33,261 nucleotides of DNA, from the NCBI RefSeq assembly GCF_900538805.1, contig NZ_UPZP01000014.1:1-33261 (forward strand). Reading direction: 5' to 3'. The position numbers and the translations under genes were made by a program. Of this stretch, positions 1-8,159 are shown piece by piece. The notes below the pieces were generated by a model. That model was not told where the DNA came from and did not search any database. It was given only the letters and a program-made list of their open reading frames with translations. The stretch comes from an uncultured Dialister sp. Lineage in GTDB: Bacteria > Bacillota > Negativicutes > Veillonellales > Dialisteraceae. Position 1 is the first letter of the stretch. Every line of letters starts with the position of its first letter.

Positions 1-129
1 ATAAGTATTTTTATCCAATGCTGCGTCATAAGTCTCCTTAAATAGCTCGCTATTCGCGTCGACTTATTCCTTGCATTGGACAAAAATACAAGAATGAAAT
101 CCGATAACGATTTAATCAGCGCTTCCCTA
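1..129 (-). mobile_element. MITE-like element, partial (cut by window start)
   Basis: The reverse complement of this stretch matches bases 22749-22878 at about 93% (roughly eight substitutions and one indel over 129 bases). The complete copy at 22748-22915 has 17-bp terminal inverted repeats bounded by TA. Here only one terminus is inside the window: the repeat end AATCAGCGCTTCCCTA at 114-129. About 35-40 bases of the element lie before base 1. It carries no transposase and ends 52 bp upstream of the epimerase start, so it probably forms part of that gene's upstream region. Confidence 0.75.
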
Positions 130-181
130 AGAGACTGCATGAAAATTTAACTTGCTTTTCACTTGCGTAAAGGAGAAATCA

Positions 182-1267
182 ATGAAAACACCTGTTGACT
201 TAGAAGGAAAAACCATATTTGTCACCGGCTCTGCCGGATTCATCGGCGCCAATCTGGTGAAGCGGCTCCTCACCGTTCCCCATGTCCGTATCATCGGCAT
301 CGACAACATGAATGATTACTATGACGTATCCCTGAAGGAATACCGCCTCAAGGAACTGGAAAAGGCAGCGGCCCCGGCGGAAGGAAGGGAATATCATTTC
401 ATCCGTGGAAATATAGCAGATAAAGACTGCATTACGGACATCTTCAGCACCTGGCATCCGGACATCGTGGTGAACCTGGCGGCCCAGGCCGGTGTGCGCT
501 ACTCCATTACCAACCCCGACGTGTACATCGAATCCAACCTCATCGGTTTCTACAACATTTTGGAAGCCTGCCGTCACTCCTATGACGGAGGCGCCAAGGG
601 TGTGGAGCACCTGGTCTACGCCTCCTCCTCCTCTGTGTACGGCGGCAATACCAAGGTCCCCTTCAGCACCGACGATAAAGTGGACCATCCGGTCTCCCTC
701 TACGCGGCCACCAAAAAATCGGACGAACTCCTGGCTCACTGCTACGCCAAACTCTACAACATTCCCTCCACGGGCCTCCGCTTCTTTACCGTCTACGGCC
801 CTGCCGGACGGCCGGACATGGCCTACTTCGGATTTACCGATAAACTGCGGGCTGGAAAAACCATACAGATTTTCAATTACGGCCACTGCGAACGGGACTT
901 CACCTACATCGATGACATTGTGGAAGGTGTCGTCCGCGTCATGCAGGGCGCACCGGAAAAGAAAAACGGCGGCGACGGTCTTCCCCTTCCGCCCTACGCC
1001 GTCTACAACATCGGCGGCGGACGACCGGAAAACCTCCTTCGCTTCGTAGATATCCTGCAGCAGGAACTCATCCGCGCCGGCGTTCTTCCAAAGGACTACG
1101 ACTTTGAAGCCCACAAGAAACTGGTTCCCATGCAGCCCGGTGACGTTCCCGTCACCTATGCGGATACCGAAGCCCTGGAAAAAGACTACGGCTACCGCCC
1201 TGCCACCACCCTCCGCGAAGGCCTCCGGAAATTTGCGGAATGGTACAGGGAATACTACCATATCTGA
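182..1267 (+). CDS. UDP-glucuronate 4-epimerase (NAD-dependent epimerase/dehydratase, extended SDR)
   Basis: Predicted to interconvert UDP-glucuronate and UDP-galacturonate, supplying an acidic sugar for capsule or cell-surface polysaccharide; cytoplasmic. The 361-residue protein starts with a Rossmann dinucleotide motif TGSAGFIG (G16, G19, G22). It has the SDR catalytic pair Y174 and K178 in YAATK, and the LRFFTVYGPAGRPDMA stretch typical of this subfamily. Length fits the usual 330-360 residues. The start at 182 is chosen over an in-frame ATG at 152 because AAAGGAG lies 6-7 bases upstream of it. The gene stands alone: a MITE lies directly upstream and a terminator downstream, and no polysaccharide genes are adjacent. 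A related UDP-sugar epimerase specificity cannot be excluded. Confidence 0.88.
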   Translation: MKTPVDLEGKTIFVTGSAGFIGANLVKRLLTVPHVRIIGIDNMNDYYDVSLKEYRLKELEKAAAPAEGREYHFIRGNIADKDCITDIFSTWHPDIVVNLAAQAGVRYSITNPDVYIESNLIGFYNILEACRHSYDGGAKGVEHLVYASSSSVYGGNTKVPFSTDDKVDHPVSLYAATKKSDELLAHCYAKLYNIPSTGLRFFTVYGPAGRPDMAYFGFTDKLRAGKTIQIFNYGHCERDFTYIDDIVEGVVRVMQGAPEKKNGGDGLPLPPYAVYNIGGGRPENLLRFVDILQQELIRAGVLPKDYDFEAHKKLVPMQPGDVPVTYADTEALEKDYGYRPATTLREGLRKFAEWYREYYHI

Positions 1268-1288
1268 TACCAGCGCCACCCTAAAAAA

Positions 1289-1316
1289 CGGCACCCTGAA
1301 AAGGGGCCGCTTTTTT
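1289..1316 (+). terminator. intrinsic terminator after the epimerase gene
   Basis: Stem CGGC(A)CCCT / AGGGGCCG with a single bulged A and a GAA loop, followed by TTTTTT. It lies 21 bp after the stop codon at 1265-1267. Confidence 0.85.
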
Positions 1317-1320
1317 ATTG

Positions 1321-1816
1321 GGAAAAAACAGATTTGAGGAAAGAGGTTTGAGATTTGAGGGGTGGACAGATGTCGGCCTTCCCGCCGGCTGGTATTTATC
1401 GGCATTCCATCACTTACTATTCTTACTGCGCCCATTCTGCATAGAATGCGCGAGTCGACCAAAGTTGGCCCTGTGTAGAGCAGCAATGGAGCAACATTGT
1501 CATTCTTAACCTCGTACACCCTTTGCCGCTTCGCGGCGTTCGCCCCGGTGGGAAGCGTGTCACTTGATTCTCAGGTCGCTATGCTCCCCTACGAATCAAG
1601 TTCCCTTGCCACCTCAAGGGGAAACGAGAAATTTAGCATCGCCTTCCTTTTAGTTGGTCCACCGACCATCCTTCGCGTGCGCTCAGGATGACAGGTGGAA
1701 GGCGGGAAAGGGATGACGGAAAGCTGTAAGCGGCAGGCGGACAGCGGCCTCTTTGTCCTACTATCCCACTGTCCCACTATCCCACTATTTTCTACCATTG
1801 AGACACAGCCTTCCTT
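1321..1816. repeat. intergenic repeat island, degenerate
   Basis: No gene is visible in this roughly 500-bp stretch. It begins with a copy of the CTTCCCGCCGGCTGGTATTT module (about 1382-1401) shared with islands near 19040, 24480 and 30760. It also holds a REP-like palindrome, CATCCT...AGGATG at 1667-1690, and four copies of an octamer related to CCACTATY at 1758-1789. The open frames across it have no family resemblance or ribosome site. Confidence 0.6.
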
Positions 1817-1886
1817 CTCCGGACTATGTCATCAGAGAAGCGCAGAGAGCGCAGCCGGCCCGGGCGGCGGCTCCAGGAAGCTTCTC
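1817..1886 (+). other. candidate structured RNA element, copy 1
   Basis: CTCCGGACTAT (1817-1827) is followed by a stem GAGAAGC (1835-1841) / GCTTCTC (1880-1886) enclosing an AGCCG/CGGCT hairpin. A second copy of the same layout lies at 2457-2568. This copy ends 32 bp before the DUF2922 start codon, so it would lie in that gene's 5' leader. No known riboswitch class was recognised. Confidence 0.35.
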
Positions 1887-1918
1887 AGGTAGATTTATTT
1901 CAGAAAGGAAGGATACCC

Positions 1919-2125
1919 ATGAAAAATCTGGTACTCGTATTCAACACCAACGGCAAGTCCACCATGACCATTACCCTGGCAAACCCCAGGGACAATGTGA
2001 CCCTGGACGAAGCCAAAGCGGCCGCAGCCAAAATGATTCCCGTCCTTGTCACCAAAGCAGGCGTGGATGTGGCGGGCCTGGAAAAAGCCGCTGTTATCAC
2101 CACCTCTGAAGAAGAACTGGCGTAA
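1919..2125 (+). CDS. DUF2922 family small protein
   Basis: A 68-residue protein of the DUF2922 family, whose function is unknown. The pattern MKNLVLVFNTNGKSTMTITL followed by NPRDNVTLDEA is typical: a short beta-rich N-terminus, then a helix predicted around residues 30-42. The start at 1919 is supported by AGAAAGGAAGG 4-14 bases upstream; an in-frame ATG at 1826 lacks a ribosome site and lies in repeat sequence. It is followed 29 bp later by a DUF1659 gene, a pairing widely conserved in Bacillota, so the two are probably cotranscribed and functionally linked. In many genomes DUF1659 comes first; here the order is reversed. Confidence 0.82.
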   Translation: MKNLVLVFNTNGKSTMTITLANPRDNVTLDEAKAAAAKMIPVLVTKAGVDVAGLEKAAVITTSEEELA

Positions 2126-2154
2126 TTTCATACATGTAGAAAGGAAGTCATACT

Positions 2155-2382
2155 ATGGCAGTAAAAAAGAATATTTCCGACGTAAAACTTCAGATCCGCT
2201 TCAATAACGGCACCACCGCCTCCGGCAAGACCGCGGTGAAGTCCATGTCCCTGGGGCAGATTAAAGTGGACGCCACCGACCAGCAGCTCCTGGATGCAGG
2301 CACTGCCCTGGCAGGCCTCTCCTCCCTCCCGCTGGAAGGGGTTCGGAGAATCGACACCGGTGACCTCACCGACGAAGCCTGA
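2155..2382 (+). CDS. DUF1659 family small protein
   Basis: A 75-residue protein matching the DUF1659 pattern: an N-terminal beta hairpin (VKLQIRFNNG...GKTAVKSMSLGQIKVDATDQQLLDAG) followed by a helix containing ALAGL. No signal peptide or membrane segment is seen, and the function is unknown. AGAAAGGAAG lies about 7 bases before the ATG. It is the second gene of a two-gene unit with DUF2922 and is closed by a strong terminator at 2395-2424. Confidence 0.82.
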   Translation: MAVKKNISDVKLQIRFNNGTTASGKTAVKSMSLGQIKVDATDQQLLDAGTALAGLSSLPLEGVRRIDTGDLTDEA

Positions 2383-2394
2383 AGCATAGGCAGC

Positions 2395-2424
2395 AAAGGC
2401 CGCGGAGAAATCCGCGGCCTTTTT
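2395..2424 (+). terminator. intrinsic terminator of the DUF2922/DUF1659 unit
   Basis: Perfect stem AAAGGCCGCGGA / TCCGCGGCCTTT with a GAAA loop and a T tract, starting 12 bp after the DUF1659 stop. Confidence 0.93.
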
Positions 2425-2456
2425 GCGTGGGGAATCCATGAGACAGCCCCGAAACC

Positions 2457-2568
2457 CTCCGGACTATATGGACAGAGAAGCGAGGGGAGCCATCCCCAGC
2501 CGATATATCCCGCCGGCGCGCATCCATGGAAGGCGGGATGGCCGGGAGATGGGAATGATAGCTTCTCT
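2457..2568 (+). other. candidate structured RNA element, copy 2
   Basis: Begins with CTCCGGACTAT (2457-2467), as in copy 1. The outer stem is AGAGAAGC (2474-2481) / GCTTCTCT (2561-2568). Inside it is a perfect 8-bp stem ATCCCGCC (2507-2514) / GGCGGGAT (2532-2539), plus a possible middle stem of CCATCCCC type with GGGAGATGG. No gene starts directly downstream on this strand. Function unknown. Confidence 0.35.
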
Positions 2569-2601
2569 ACATTCAGCCGGCTGAAAAATAGAAACGAAAC
2601 A

Positions 2602-2678
2602 AAAAACTTCCTGAAAACCTCAAAAACCGGGCCTCCCTGTGCACTGGCCTGTGACTTGGGGGATTTCAGGAAGTTTTT
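2602..2678. repeat. long inverted repeat with 15-bp perfect arms
   Basis: AAAAACTTCCTGAAA at 2602-2616 is the exact reverse complement of 2664-2678, with a 47-base spacer. It lies between convergent genes. It could be a bidirectional terminator, since both arms end in A/T runs, or a decayed mobile element. Confidence 0.6.
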
Positions 2679-2733
2679 GTGCGTTTATGGGGCTTTGGGG
2701 TGGAAGACAGTCAATCGAAACAGGCAGAGAAAG

Positions 2734-2775
2734 GGGCTGTGAAGAAATGGTTAAACATTTTTCACAGCCCTTTTT
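2734..2775. terminator. bidirectional intrinsic terminator between convergent genes
   Basis: Stem GGGCTGTGAA (2734-2743) / TTCACAGCCC (2761-2770) with a 17-base loop and a TTTTT tail on the plus strand. It also lies 16 bp beyond the stop of the minus-strand alcohol dehydrogenase and can serve that gene. Confidence 0.75.
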
Positions 2776-2791
2776 ATAATACTTTTTTCTT

Positions 2792-3973
2792 TTATAATGC
2801 TTTTTTGTAAATAGCCACGAAATCCTCTTCTGTCAAAGGATAGAAGCCGTGGAGGATGCCGTCGGTGCTTTTCCAGGCCATGGCGTGGGCGGCCATGTCT
2901 TCGAAGAGGGCATCGTCCATGCCGATTTCAGAGAGGGCAGAAGGAAGGCAAAGGGATTTGGTGAAGAATTTCCTGAGTTTTTTGATGCCTTTCCTGGCGG
3001 TTTTGATTTCATCCTTTCCTTCTTTGACGCCCATGACGCGGACGGCGAAGCGGGAGAGGCGGGGGGCGGTTTCCTCGTTCAGCACGTATTCCATGAAGGC
3101 GGGGGTGAGGATGGCTAGCCCCAGGCCGTGGGGGATGGGGAAGAAGGCGGAGAGTTCGTGCTCCAGGGCGTGGCAGGTCCAGGAGACGGAGTGGCCCCGG
3201 TCGATGAGGTCGTTGATGGCCCATTCGGAGTCCCAGAGGAGATTGGCCCGGGCTTCTTCGCTGCAGCCGTCTTCCATGGCCAGGGGGGCCCAGTGGATGA
3301 CGGAGCGCATCATGCTTTCCATAAATCCGTCGATTGCGTCGAATCCTTCGGCTCGGTTCAGGTATACTTCCAGAATGTGGGAGAGGATGTCGGCGCTGCC
3401 GTAGGCGGTCTGGGCGGAGGGAACGGTGCAGGTGTTCTTCGGGGAGAGGAAGGAAACTTTCGGCCTGAGGGCTTCCGTGGTCCAGCCCAGTTTTTCGTGG
3501 GTGTCGGGGTTGGTGATGACGGCGCAGCTGTTCATTTCAGAGCCCGTGGCGGCCATGGTGGGAATGGCCATGAGGGGGAGGGCGCGGGAAATCTGTGCCC
3601 TGGATTTCACCAGGTCCCAGGGGTCTCCTTCGTAGAGGGCGCTTCCTGCAATGACCTTGGCGGTGTCAATGACGCTGCCGCCGCCTACGGCCAGGATGAG
3701 GTCGATGCCCGCTTCCCGGCAGAACCGGGCGCCCCTGGCGGCCAGGGGAATTTCCGGGTTAGGTTTCACGCCGGAAATTTCATAGGCAGAAATACCGGCT
3801 TTCTTGATTTCTTCCACCACGGCATCGTAGATGCCGTTTTTCTTGATGGAACCGCCGCCGTAGACCAGAAGGGCGTTCTTCCCCCAGTGGGGCAGTTCTT
3901 CGTGGAGATGGGAGAGAGCGTCATTCCCAAAGTATACTTTGGTGGGATTGTGGTAAATAAATGGATCGACCAT
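2792..3973 (-). CDS. iron-containing (group III) alcohol dehydrogenase, BdhA/YqhD-like
   Basis: NAD(P)H-dependent reduction of an aldehyde or ketone to an alcohol, as in butanol dehydrogenase; cytoplasmic, probably a fermentative redox sink. The 393-residue length is usual for the family. The N-terminal nucleotide-binding half has GGGS at 97-100 and D103. The C-terminal helical domain has the metal ligand pattern D195 (YGSAD), H199, H268 (TCHALEHE) and H282 (PIPHGLG). The start at 3973 is set by AAGGAGG 6 bases upstream; the in-frame extension to 4129 runs through repeat DNA and is not used. A TATAAT -10 box on the minus strand lies at 4014-4019, without a clear -35. The gene stands alone. 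Its exact substrate cannot be told from sequence. Confidence 0.9.
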   Translation of the reverse strand: MVDPFIYHNPTKVYFGNDALSHLHEELPHWGKNALLVYGGGSIKKNGIYDAVVEEIKKAGISAYEISGVKPNPEIPLAARGARFCREAGIDLILAVGGGSVIDTAKVIAGSALYEGDPWDLVKSRAQISRALPLMAIPTMAATGSEMNSCAVITNPDTHEKLGWTTEALRPKVSFLSPKNTCTVPSAQTAYGSADILSHILEVYLNRAEGFDAIDGFMESMMRSVIHWAPLAMEDGCSEEARANLLWDSEWAINDLIDRGHSVSWTCHALEHELSAFFPIPHGLGLAILTPAFMEYVLNEETAPRLSRFAVRVMGVKEGKDEIKTARKGIKKLRKFFTKSLCLPSALSEIGMDDALFEDMAAHAMAWKSTDGILHGFYPLTEEDFVAIYKKAL

Positions 3974-4077
3974 GGAAACCTCCTTGTAATGATGGTGTGG
4001 TAATGACAACTCTATTATACCCCATGGGAGGGGTGGAGGGGATGCTTGTCGGCTTACCGCCGGCCGTTGGCGTGCTG

Positions 4078-4470
4078 GCCCGTATTCCCGGACGCAAGGG
4101 GGAGAGGCGCCTTTGGCCCCCGGGTTCAAGCCGCCATTGGGCTCACGCCCTTGGCGGCTCCGGTTCCGCCCACAGAGCGGGCTGGTTCAAAGGGAGTTAT
4201 ATAGTATCGCTGCGGCGGGAAGCTGTATTCCCGAATGCAAGAGAGGGGCGCCCGCCTTTGGCGGGCAGGGGCTTAGCCCTGCGCTTTCGCGCGGGCCGAG
4301 GGTTGTGTAGAAGGGTTGTGAAGGCTATGACGGTGTGGAAAAATATCCCGGAACGCTGACTTCATATTCATCGCCCGAAGGGCGATACCACCACCCTTTG
4401 AACCTTTTGAATCCTCTGAACCCTTTGAACCCGGGCCACGAAGTGGCCCCCACAGCCCTTTTTTTCTTCC
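4078..4470. repeat. hairpin-module island between divergent genes
   Basis: The island fills the gap between the alcohol dehydrogenase and the binding-protein gene. Left half: a GTATTCCCGGACGCAAG module, then a two-tier hairpin AGCCGCC/GGCGGCT with inner GGGC/GCCC (4129-4159), then GCCCGCC-TTT-GGCGGGC and the GGGTTGTGTAGAAGGG tail. Right half: ATCGCCC-GAA-GGGCGAT (4370-4386), four tandem nonamers of the CTTTGAACC type, and GGCCAC-GAA-GTGGCC. No coding potential is supported. Confidence 0.8.
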
Positions 4471-4543
4471 CCGAAATGGAGTAAAATACAGGCAATCATT
4501 TATTGACCGGGCGTGCCCGGCTGTAGGAGAGGAGAATAGAAGA

Positions 4544-5590
4544 ATGCATTTGAAAAAAGTATTTGCCATGATTCTGGCAGGGCTGATGGCTTTGACCTTG
4601 TCCCTGTCTTTTGCAGGCTGCGGAGGCGGCTCCGGCGGCGGGTCTTCGACCGGCGGGGAGAAGAAGCCGGTGAAGGTGTCTCTGGCCATGCTCAGGCTCA
4701 CCAGCAGTGCGCCCCTTTTCATCGCCATGGATAAGGGATATTTCAAGGAGGAAGGCATTGAAATCGATCCCCAGTGGTTCGATGCGGCCCAGCCCATTGC
4801 GGTGGCCACCGCTTCTTCCAAGGTAGATGTCGGTGCCACCGGCATTACGGCAGGGCTCTACAACATGGCTGCCAAGGGGCAGAAGCTTTACATCGTGGCC
4901 GATAAGGGACGGGAAGAAAAGGGATATTCCTCTTCCGCCCTGCTGGCCGCCTCTTCGGAATATGACAATGGCCTCAATTCCATCGAAGCGCTGAAGGGAA
5001 AACGGGTGGGTATTACCCAGAAGGGCTCCACCTTCCATTACATGCTGGGACGGATGCTGGAAGCCAAGGGCCTTTCCCTGGATGATGTGACCATAGTGCC
5101 CCTGGGCAAGTTGTCCGCCGTTATGGCGGCCCTCCAGAGCGGCCAGATCGACGCCTGCATCCTGAATGAACCGAACATTACCAAGGTAAAGAATGAAGGC
5201 TACGGAAAGGAAATCACCCAGGTCAGTGAAATCATGCCCTACCAGACCAGCGGTATTTTCTATTCCCCGGAATTTGCCAAGAACAAGGACGCTGCGGTTC
5301 GTTTCATGAAGGCCTATAACAAAGCCTGCAACGAATACTACGACGCCGTGGTGGATAAGAAGGATCCAGCCAAGCTGGACGAAGTGGTAAAAATCATTGC
5401 CAAGTACGTGAAGACGCCGGAAGCGGACATCCGCCTGGGCCTGCCCTATGTGGACAAGAACGGCGTGCTCATGGCCGATGATATTAAGACACAGATCGAC
5501 TGGTACTCCTCCCATGGCATGATTGACGGGAAACTGGATGCCAAAGATGTGGTGAATACATCCTTCCTGGAAGAAGCCATGAGGAAATAA
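4544..5590 (+). CDS. ABC transporter substrate-binding lipoprotein, NMT1/SsuA/TauA-like
   Basis: Extracytoplasmic solute receptor of an ABC importer for a sulfonate, nitrate, taurine or pyrimidine-like small molecule. A lipoprotein signal peptide ends in LSFAGC, with C26 as the lipidation site and a Gly/Ser-rich linker after it. The mature part has the NMT1/THI5 fold signature: VKVSLAMLR..., SAPLFIAMDKGYFKEEGIEI, and the hinge segment LKGKRVGITQKGSTFHYML. The 348-residue length is normal. GGAGAGGAG lies 9-17 bases upstream. It is followed by a hairpin and then a 685-bp island before its cognate ATPase and permease genes. Substrate not determined. Confidence 0.88.
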   Translation: MHLKKVFAMILAGLMALTLSLSFAGCGGGSGGGSSTGGEKKPVKVSLAMLRLTSSAPLFIAMDKGYFKEEGIEIDPQWFDAAQPIAVATASSKVDVGATGITAGLYNMAAKGQKLYIVADKGREEKGYSSSALLAASSEYDNGLNSIEALKGKRVGITQKGSTFHYMLGRMLEAKGLSLDDVTIVPLGKLSAVMAALQSGQIDACILNEPNITKVKNEGYGKEITQVSEIMPYQTSGIFYSPEFAKNKDAAVRFMKAYNKACNEYYDAVVDKKDPAKLDEVVKIIAKYVKTPEADIRLGLPYVDKNGVLMADDIKTQIDWYSSHGMIDGKLDAKDVVNTSFLEEAMRK

Positions 5591-5595
5591 CAGAA

Positions 5596-5625
5596 AAGCG
5601 CCGCGGACCCTGCGGCGCTTCCTTC
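5596..5625 (+). terminator. hairpin/attenuator after the binding-protein gene
   Basis: Perfect 9-bp stem AAGCGCCGC (5596-5604) / GCGGCGCTT (5612-5620), seven-base loop, followed by only a weak pyrimidine tail (CCTTCGTT). It probably protects the binding-protein mRNA or partially terminates transcription. Confidence 0.65.
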
Positions 5626-5659
5626 GTTATGGGAATGGCGCCGTCCGCTATCGGCTTAC

Positions 5660-6250
5660 CGCTGCACGATGGGCTGTATTCCCGGACGAAAGGGGGTTCA
5701 GGCGCCTTACGGCGCCCGGGTTCTATCGGTCATGTGCTGGCGCACTGACCGATGGGTTCCGCCCGCAGAGCGGGCTGGTTCAGAAGGGAGGGAAAAGGCT
5801 CTTAAGATTGACGGGGCATTCGCCCCGAGGGTTCTAAAGTTTGACAGCGGCTGCACCGCTGAGGGTTATGGTAGTGCCCTATCGGGCACAAATATAAATG
5901 CCGCCTTTGGCGGCATCTAAAACTCATCGCCGCGCCAGCGGCGATACCACAACCCTCAGCCCTGAAGGGCTGTCCAACTTAAGAACCCTCAGGCCCGCCA
6001 GGGCCTGTCAAACTTCGGGCCCTTTGGGCCCGTCAACCCTCACGCCCACCAGGGCGTGTCCAAAGGCGATACCACCACCCTTTGGACCCTCTGAACCTTC
6101 TGAACCCGGGCCACGAAGTGGCCCCATAGGCGATACCACCATCCTCGGCCCAAAGGGCCGTCGCCCCCCTTCTACACAACCCGCCGCCGCAGGCGGCCAT
6201 AACCTCCAGCCCCGCAGGGGCTGGCCACCTTCCCCTCTGAACCCTTAAAG
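5660..6250. repeat. hairpin-module island inside an ABC transporter operon
   Basis: Left half: the GTATTCCCGGACG module, GGCGCC-TTAC-GGCGCC, the two-tier hairpin ATCGGTC/GACCGAT with inner GTGC/GCAC (5725-5753), then units of form TTGA-[stem]-AGGGTT with stems CGGGGC/GCCCCG (5812-5827) and CAGCGG/CCGCTG (5845-5861). Right half: ATCGCCGC/GCGGCGAT (5926-5945), then four hairpins with different stems but common CCT...TCAA flanks at 5957-5972, 5990-6007, 6016-6032 and 6041-6058, then nonamers and the inverted GTGTAGAAGGG tail. No gene. Confidence 0.85.
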
Positions 6251-6275
6251 AATATAAATAATAACGGAGTTACCT

Positions 6276-7064
6276 ATGGAAGTTATCATTGAAAATGTAA
6301 GCAAATCCTTCCGGAACGGCAGAAAAACACTGCCGGTGCTGGAGGATATCCATCTCACCCTGCACAAGGAGGAGTTTGTGGCCCTGGTAGGGCCTTCGGG
6401 CTGCGGGAAATCCACGCTGCTCAATATCTGCGCCGGCCTTTTGTCGCCGGACCAGGGGTCTGTCTATTTCACGGGAGAAGACCTTACGAGCGAACCCCGG
6501 GTGTCCATCGTATTCCAGGAAACCGGCCTTATGCCCTGGCGAAATGTGTATGACAACATCGCCTTTGGCCTGGACGCAGGCCATGTGCTGCCGAAGAAGG
6601 AGTGGAAGGAGCGGATCGACCACTATATTTCCCTGGTCGGCCTTTCGGGCTTTGAGAAATCCTATCCCCACCAGCTTTCCGGCGGCATGCGGCAGCGGGT
6701 GGGCATTGCTCGGGCCCTGGCCATCAATCCGGACCTGCTTCTCATGGACGAACCTTTCTCCGCCCTGGACGCCCAGACCCGCATCATCATGCAGCAGGAA
6801 CTGGTGGACCTGTGGGAAAAGACGCGGCTCACCACCCTCTACGTCACCCACAATATCCAGGAAGCGGTGATGCTGGCGGACCGGGTGGTTCTTCTTTCCA
6901 GACGCCCCGGAAAGGTGCGGAATATCCTTTCCATTACCATTCCCAGAAGCGACCGGGAGAAACCGGAGCACGCAGAGGAAATCGACCGGCTCACCCGCAC
7001 CATCTGGGAACATATCAGCAAAGACGCCCTGGAGGCCATGACGGAGGTGAACGGCGATGAATAA
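6276..7064 (+). CDS. ABC transporter ATP-binding protein, SsuB/TauB-like
   Basis: Cytoplasmic ATPase that energises the importer whose permease follows. In the 262-residue protein: Walker [10 protein letters not shown] (39-47), Q-loop Q81 ([10 protein letters not shown]), signature LSGGMRQR (134-141), Walker B LLLMDEP (154-160) and switch histidine H192. The [15 protein letters not shown] stretch is characteristic of the nitrate/sulfonate/taurine branch. The start at 6276 follows AACGGAGTTACCT. Its stop overlaps the permease start by 8 bp, so the two are translationally coupled. The island upstream separates it from the receptor gene. Confidence 0.92.
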   Translation: MEVIIENVSKSFRNGRKTLPVLEDIHLTLHKEEFVALVGPSGCGKSTLLNICAGLLSPDQGSVYFTGEDLTSEPRVSIVFQETGLMPWRNVYDNIAFGLDAGHVLPKKEWKERIDHYISLVGLSGFEKSYPHQLSGGMRQRVGIARALAINPDLLLMDEPFSALDAQTRIIMQQELVDLWEKTRLTTLYVTHNIQEAVMLADRVVLLSRRPGKVRNILSITIPRSDREKPEHAEEIDRLTRTIWEHISKDALEAMTEVNGDE

Positions 7065-7851
7065 ATACATGGTTGAAAATAAGATGAAACGGTGGCAGAA
7101 AAGCTACACCCCCGCCGTTTCCCTGGTCTCCGTGGCGGTGCTGCTCCTCATCTGGGAAGGCATCTGCCGGGCAGGAGTGGTTTCCTCCCTCTTCCTGCCG
7201 CCGCCTACCCTCATTATTTCCTCACTTATGGACATGATACAGGACGGGGAAATCGGCGTTTCCCTGGCGGCCTCCCTGTACCGCATCCTCATGGGCTTCT
7301 TCCTGGGCAGTGCCTTCGGCCTCCTGGTGGGCCTCGTCACCGGCACCTCCGCTCTGGCGGACCGCATGGCGAACCCCATCGTCAATGCACTCTACCCCAT
7401 TCCGAAAATCGCCCTGCTCCCCCTCTTCATCCTCTGGCTGGGCATCGGTGAAGTGTCCAAAGTCACCATCATCGCCCTGGGCGTCTTCTTCCCGGTGGCC
7501 ATGAACACTTACTCCGGCGTGAAAAACGTGGACACCCTCCTCATCAAGGTGGCCGTGAGCTTCCACGCCGGCTGGGGCTACACCATGAAAAACGTGGTCC
7601 TGCCCTACGCCCTTCCCATGATATTCGCCGGCCTCCGCATAGCTGCCGGCACGGCCCTCCTCCTTCTGGTGGCGGCGGAAATGATCGCCGCCGAACAGGG
7701 CATCGGCGCCCTCATCCTTCACTACGGCGACCTCATGATTACAGAACGGCTCATGGCCGGCGTCATCGTCCTCTCCGTGCTGGGGCTCATCTTCAACCTG
7801 TTCCTCCAGTTTTTGGAAAGAAAACTGGTGCCCTGGAACCATAAGGAGTAG
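7057..7851 (+). CDS. ABC transporter permease, SsuC/TauC-like
   Basis: Inner-membrane channel subunit of the importer; 264 residues with about six hydrophobic segments. The first is near residues 21-38. The segment from about residue 105 carries the SsuC-type motif [20 protein letters not shown]. The coupling (EAA-like) loop is in the region [28 protein letters not shown] lies 6-13 bases before the ATG, inside the ATPase gene. Its last ten codons and following bases are duplicated at 13085-13128 (see findings). Substrate unknown. Confidence 0.9.
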   Translation: MNKYMVENKMKRWQKSYTPAVSLVSVAVLLLIWEGICRAGVVSSLFLPPPTLIISSLMDMIQDGEIGVSLAASLYRILMGFFLGSAFGLLVGLVTGTSALADRMANPIVNALYPIPKIALLPLFILWLGIGEVSKVTIIALGVFFPVAMNTYSGVKNVDTLLIKVAVSFHAGWGYTMKNVVLPYALPMIFAGLRIAAGTALLLLVAAEMIAAEQGIGALILHYGDLMITERLMAGVIVLSVLGLIFNLFLQFLERKLVPWNHKE

Positions 7852-7861
7852 GGAAAGCCTA

Positions 7862-8106
7862 TCAGACGTCAGACGCTTTATCGCCATTTCAAAAGGAACC
7901 GTATGACACAGCTGCTGCATCGATCCCTTCGTCATTTCGAGCGGAGGGAAACGGGGAAATGATACGGACGGCCCATGGAGATGGTGAAGAGGAGTCGAGA
8001 AATCTCACTCCGGAGCAGTATCAGCTCCGCTGCGGCGAGAAGTTTTAGAGAAAGAGTTTCAATAGATAGGGGTACATTGTTTGTCATAGCGGCATAGGTA
8101 AATGAA
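7862..8106. repeat. intergenic region with an interrupted REP-like palindrome
   Basis: No gene seen. The halves of a common dispersed bacterial repeat (GTCATTTCGAGCGGAG near 7932 and GTCGAGAAATCTCA near 7996) are separated by about 50 unrelated bases, as if an insertion or expansion split it. The remainder has no recognisable signal. Confidence 0.4.
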
Positions 8107-8152
8107 AAGGACTGCGAAGAAATGATTGCTGTTTTTTTGCAGTTCTTTTTAT
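8107..8152 (+). terminator. intrinsic terminator downstream of the SsuBC-like genes
   Basis: Stem AAGGACTGC (8107-8115) / GCAGTTCTT (8139-8147), with one G-T pair, a 23-base loop and a T tail. It resembles the 2734-2775 terminator in layout (GAAGAAATG after the first arm). Confidence 0.65.
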
Positions 8153-8159
8153 ATATGGA

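Noticed and set aside
2602..2678. Insertion sequence remnant with 15-bp terminal repeats
   Set aside because: No target duplication, only 77 bp, no second copy in the window; kept as an inverted repeat or possible terminator.
3128..4003. 291-codon plus-strand frame opposite the alcohol dehydrogenase
   Set aside because: Glycine/valine-rich mirror of the real gene; the minus-strand protein has all its metal and cofactor residues.
5940..6060. CRISPR-like appearance of regularly spaced repeats
   Set aside because: The conserved parts are only 6-12 bp, the 'spacers' are self-complementary stems, spacing varies, and no cas genes are present.
5898..6248. Pro/Glu-rich frames in the islands (also 26187-26666, 26606-26974, 30730-31071)
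   Set aside because: They translate tandem nonamers and hairpins, change frame between copies, and lack starts or ribosome sites.
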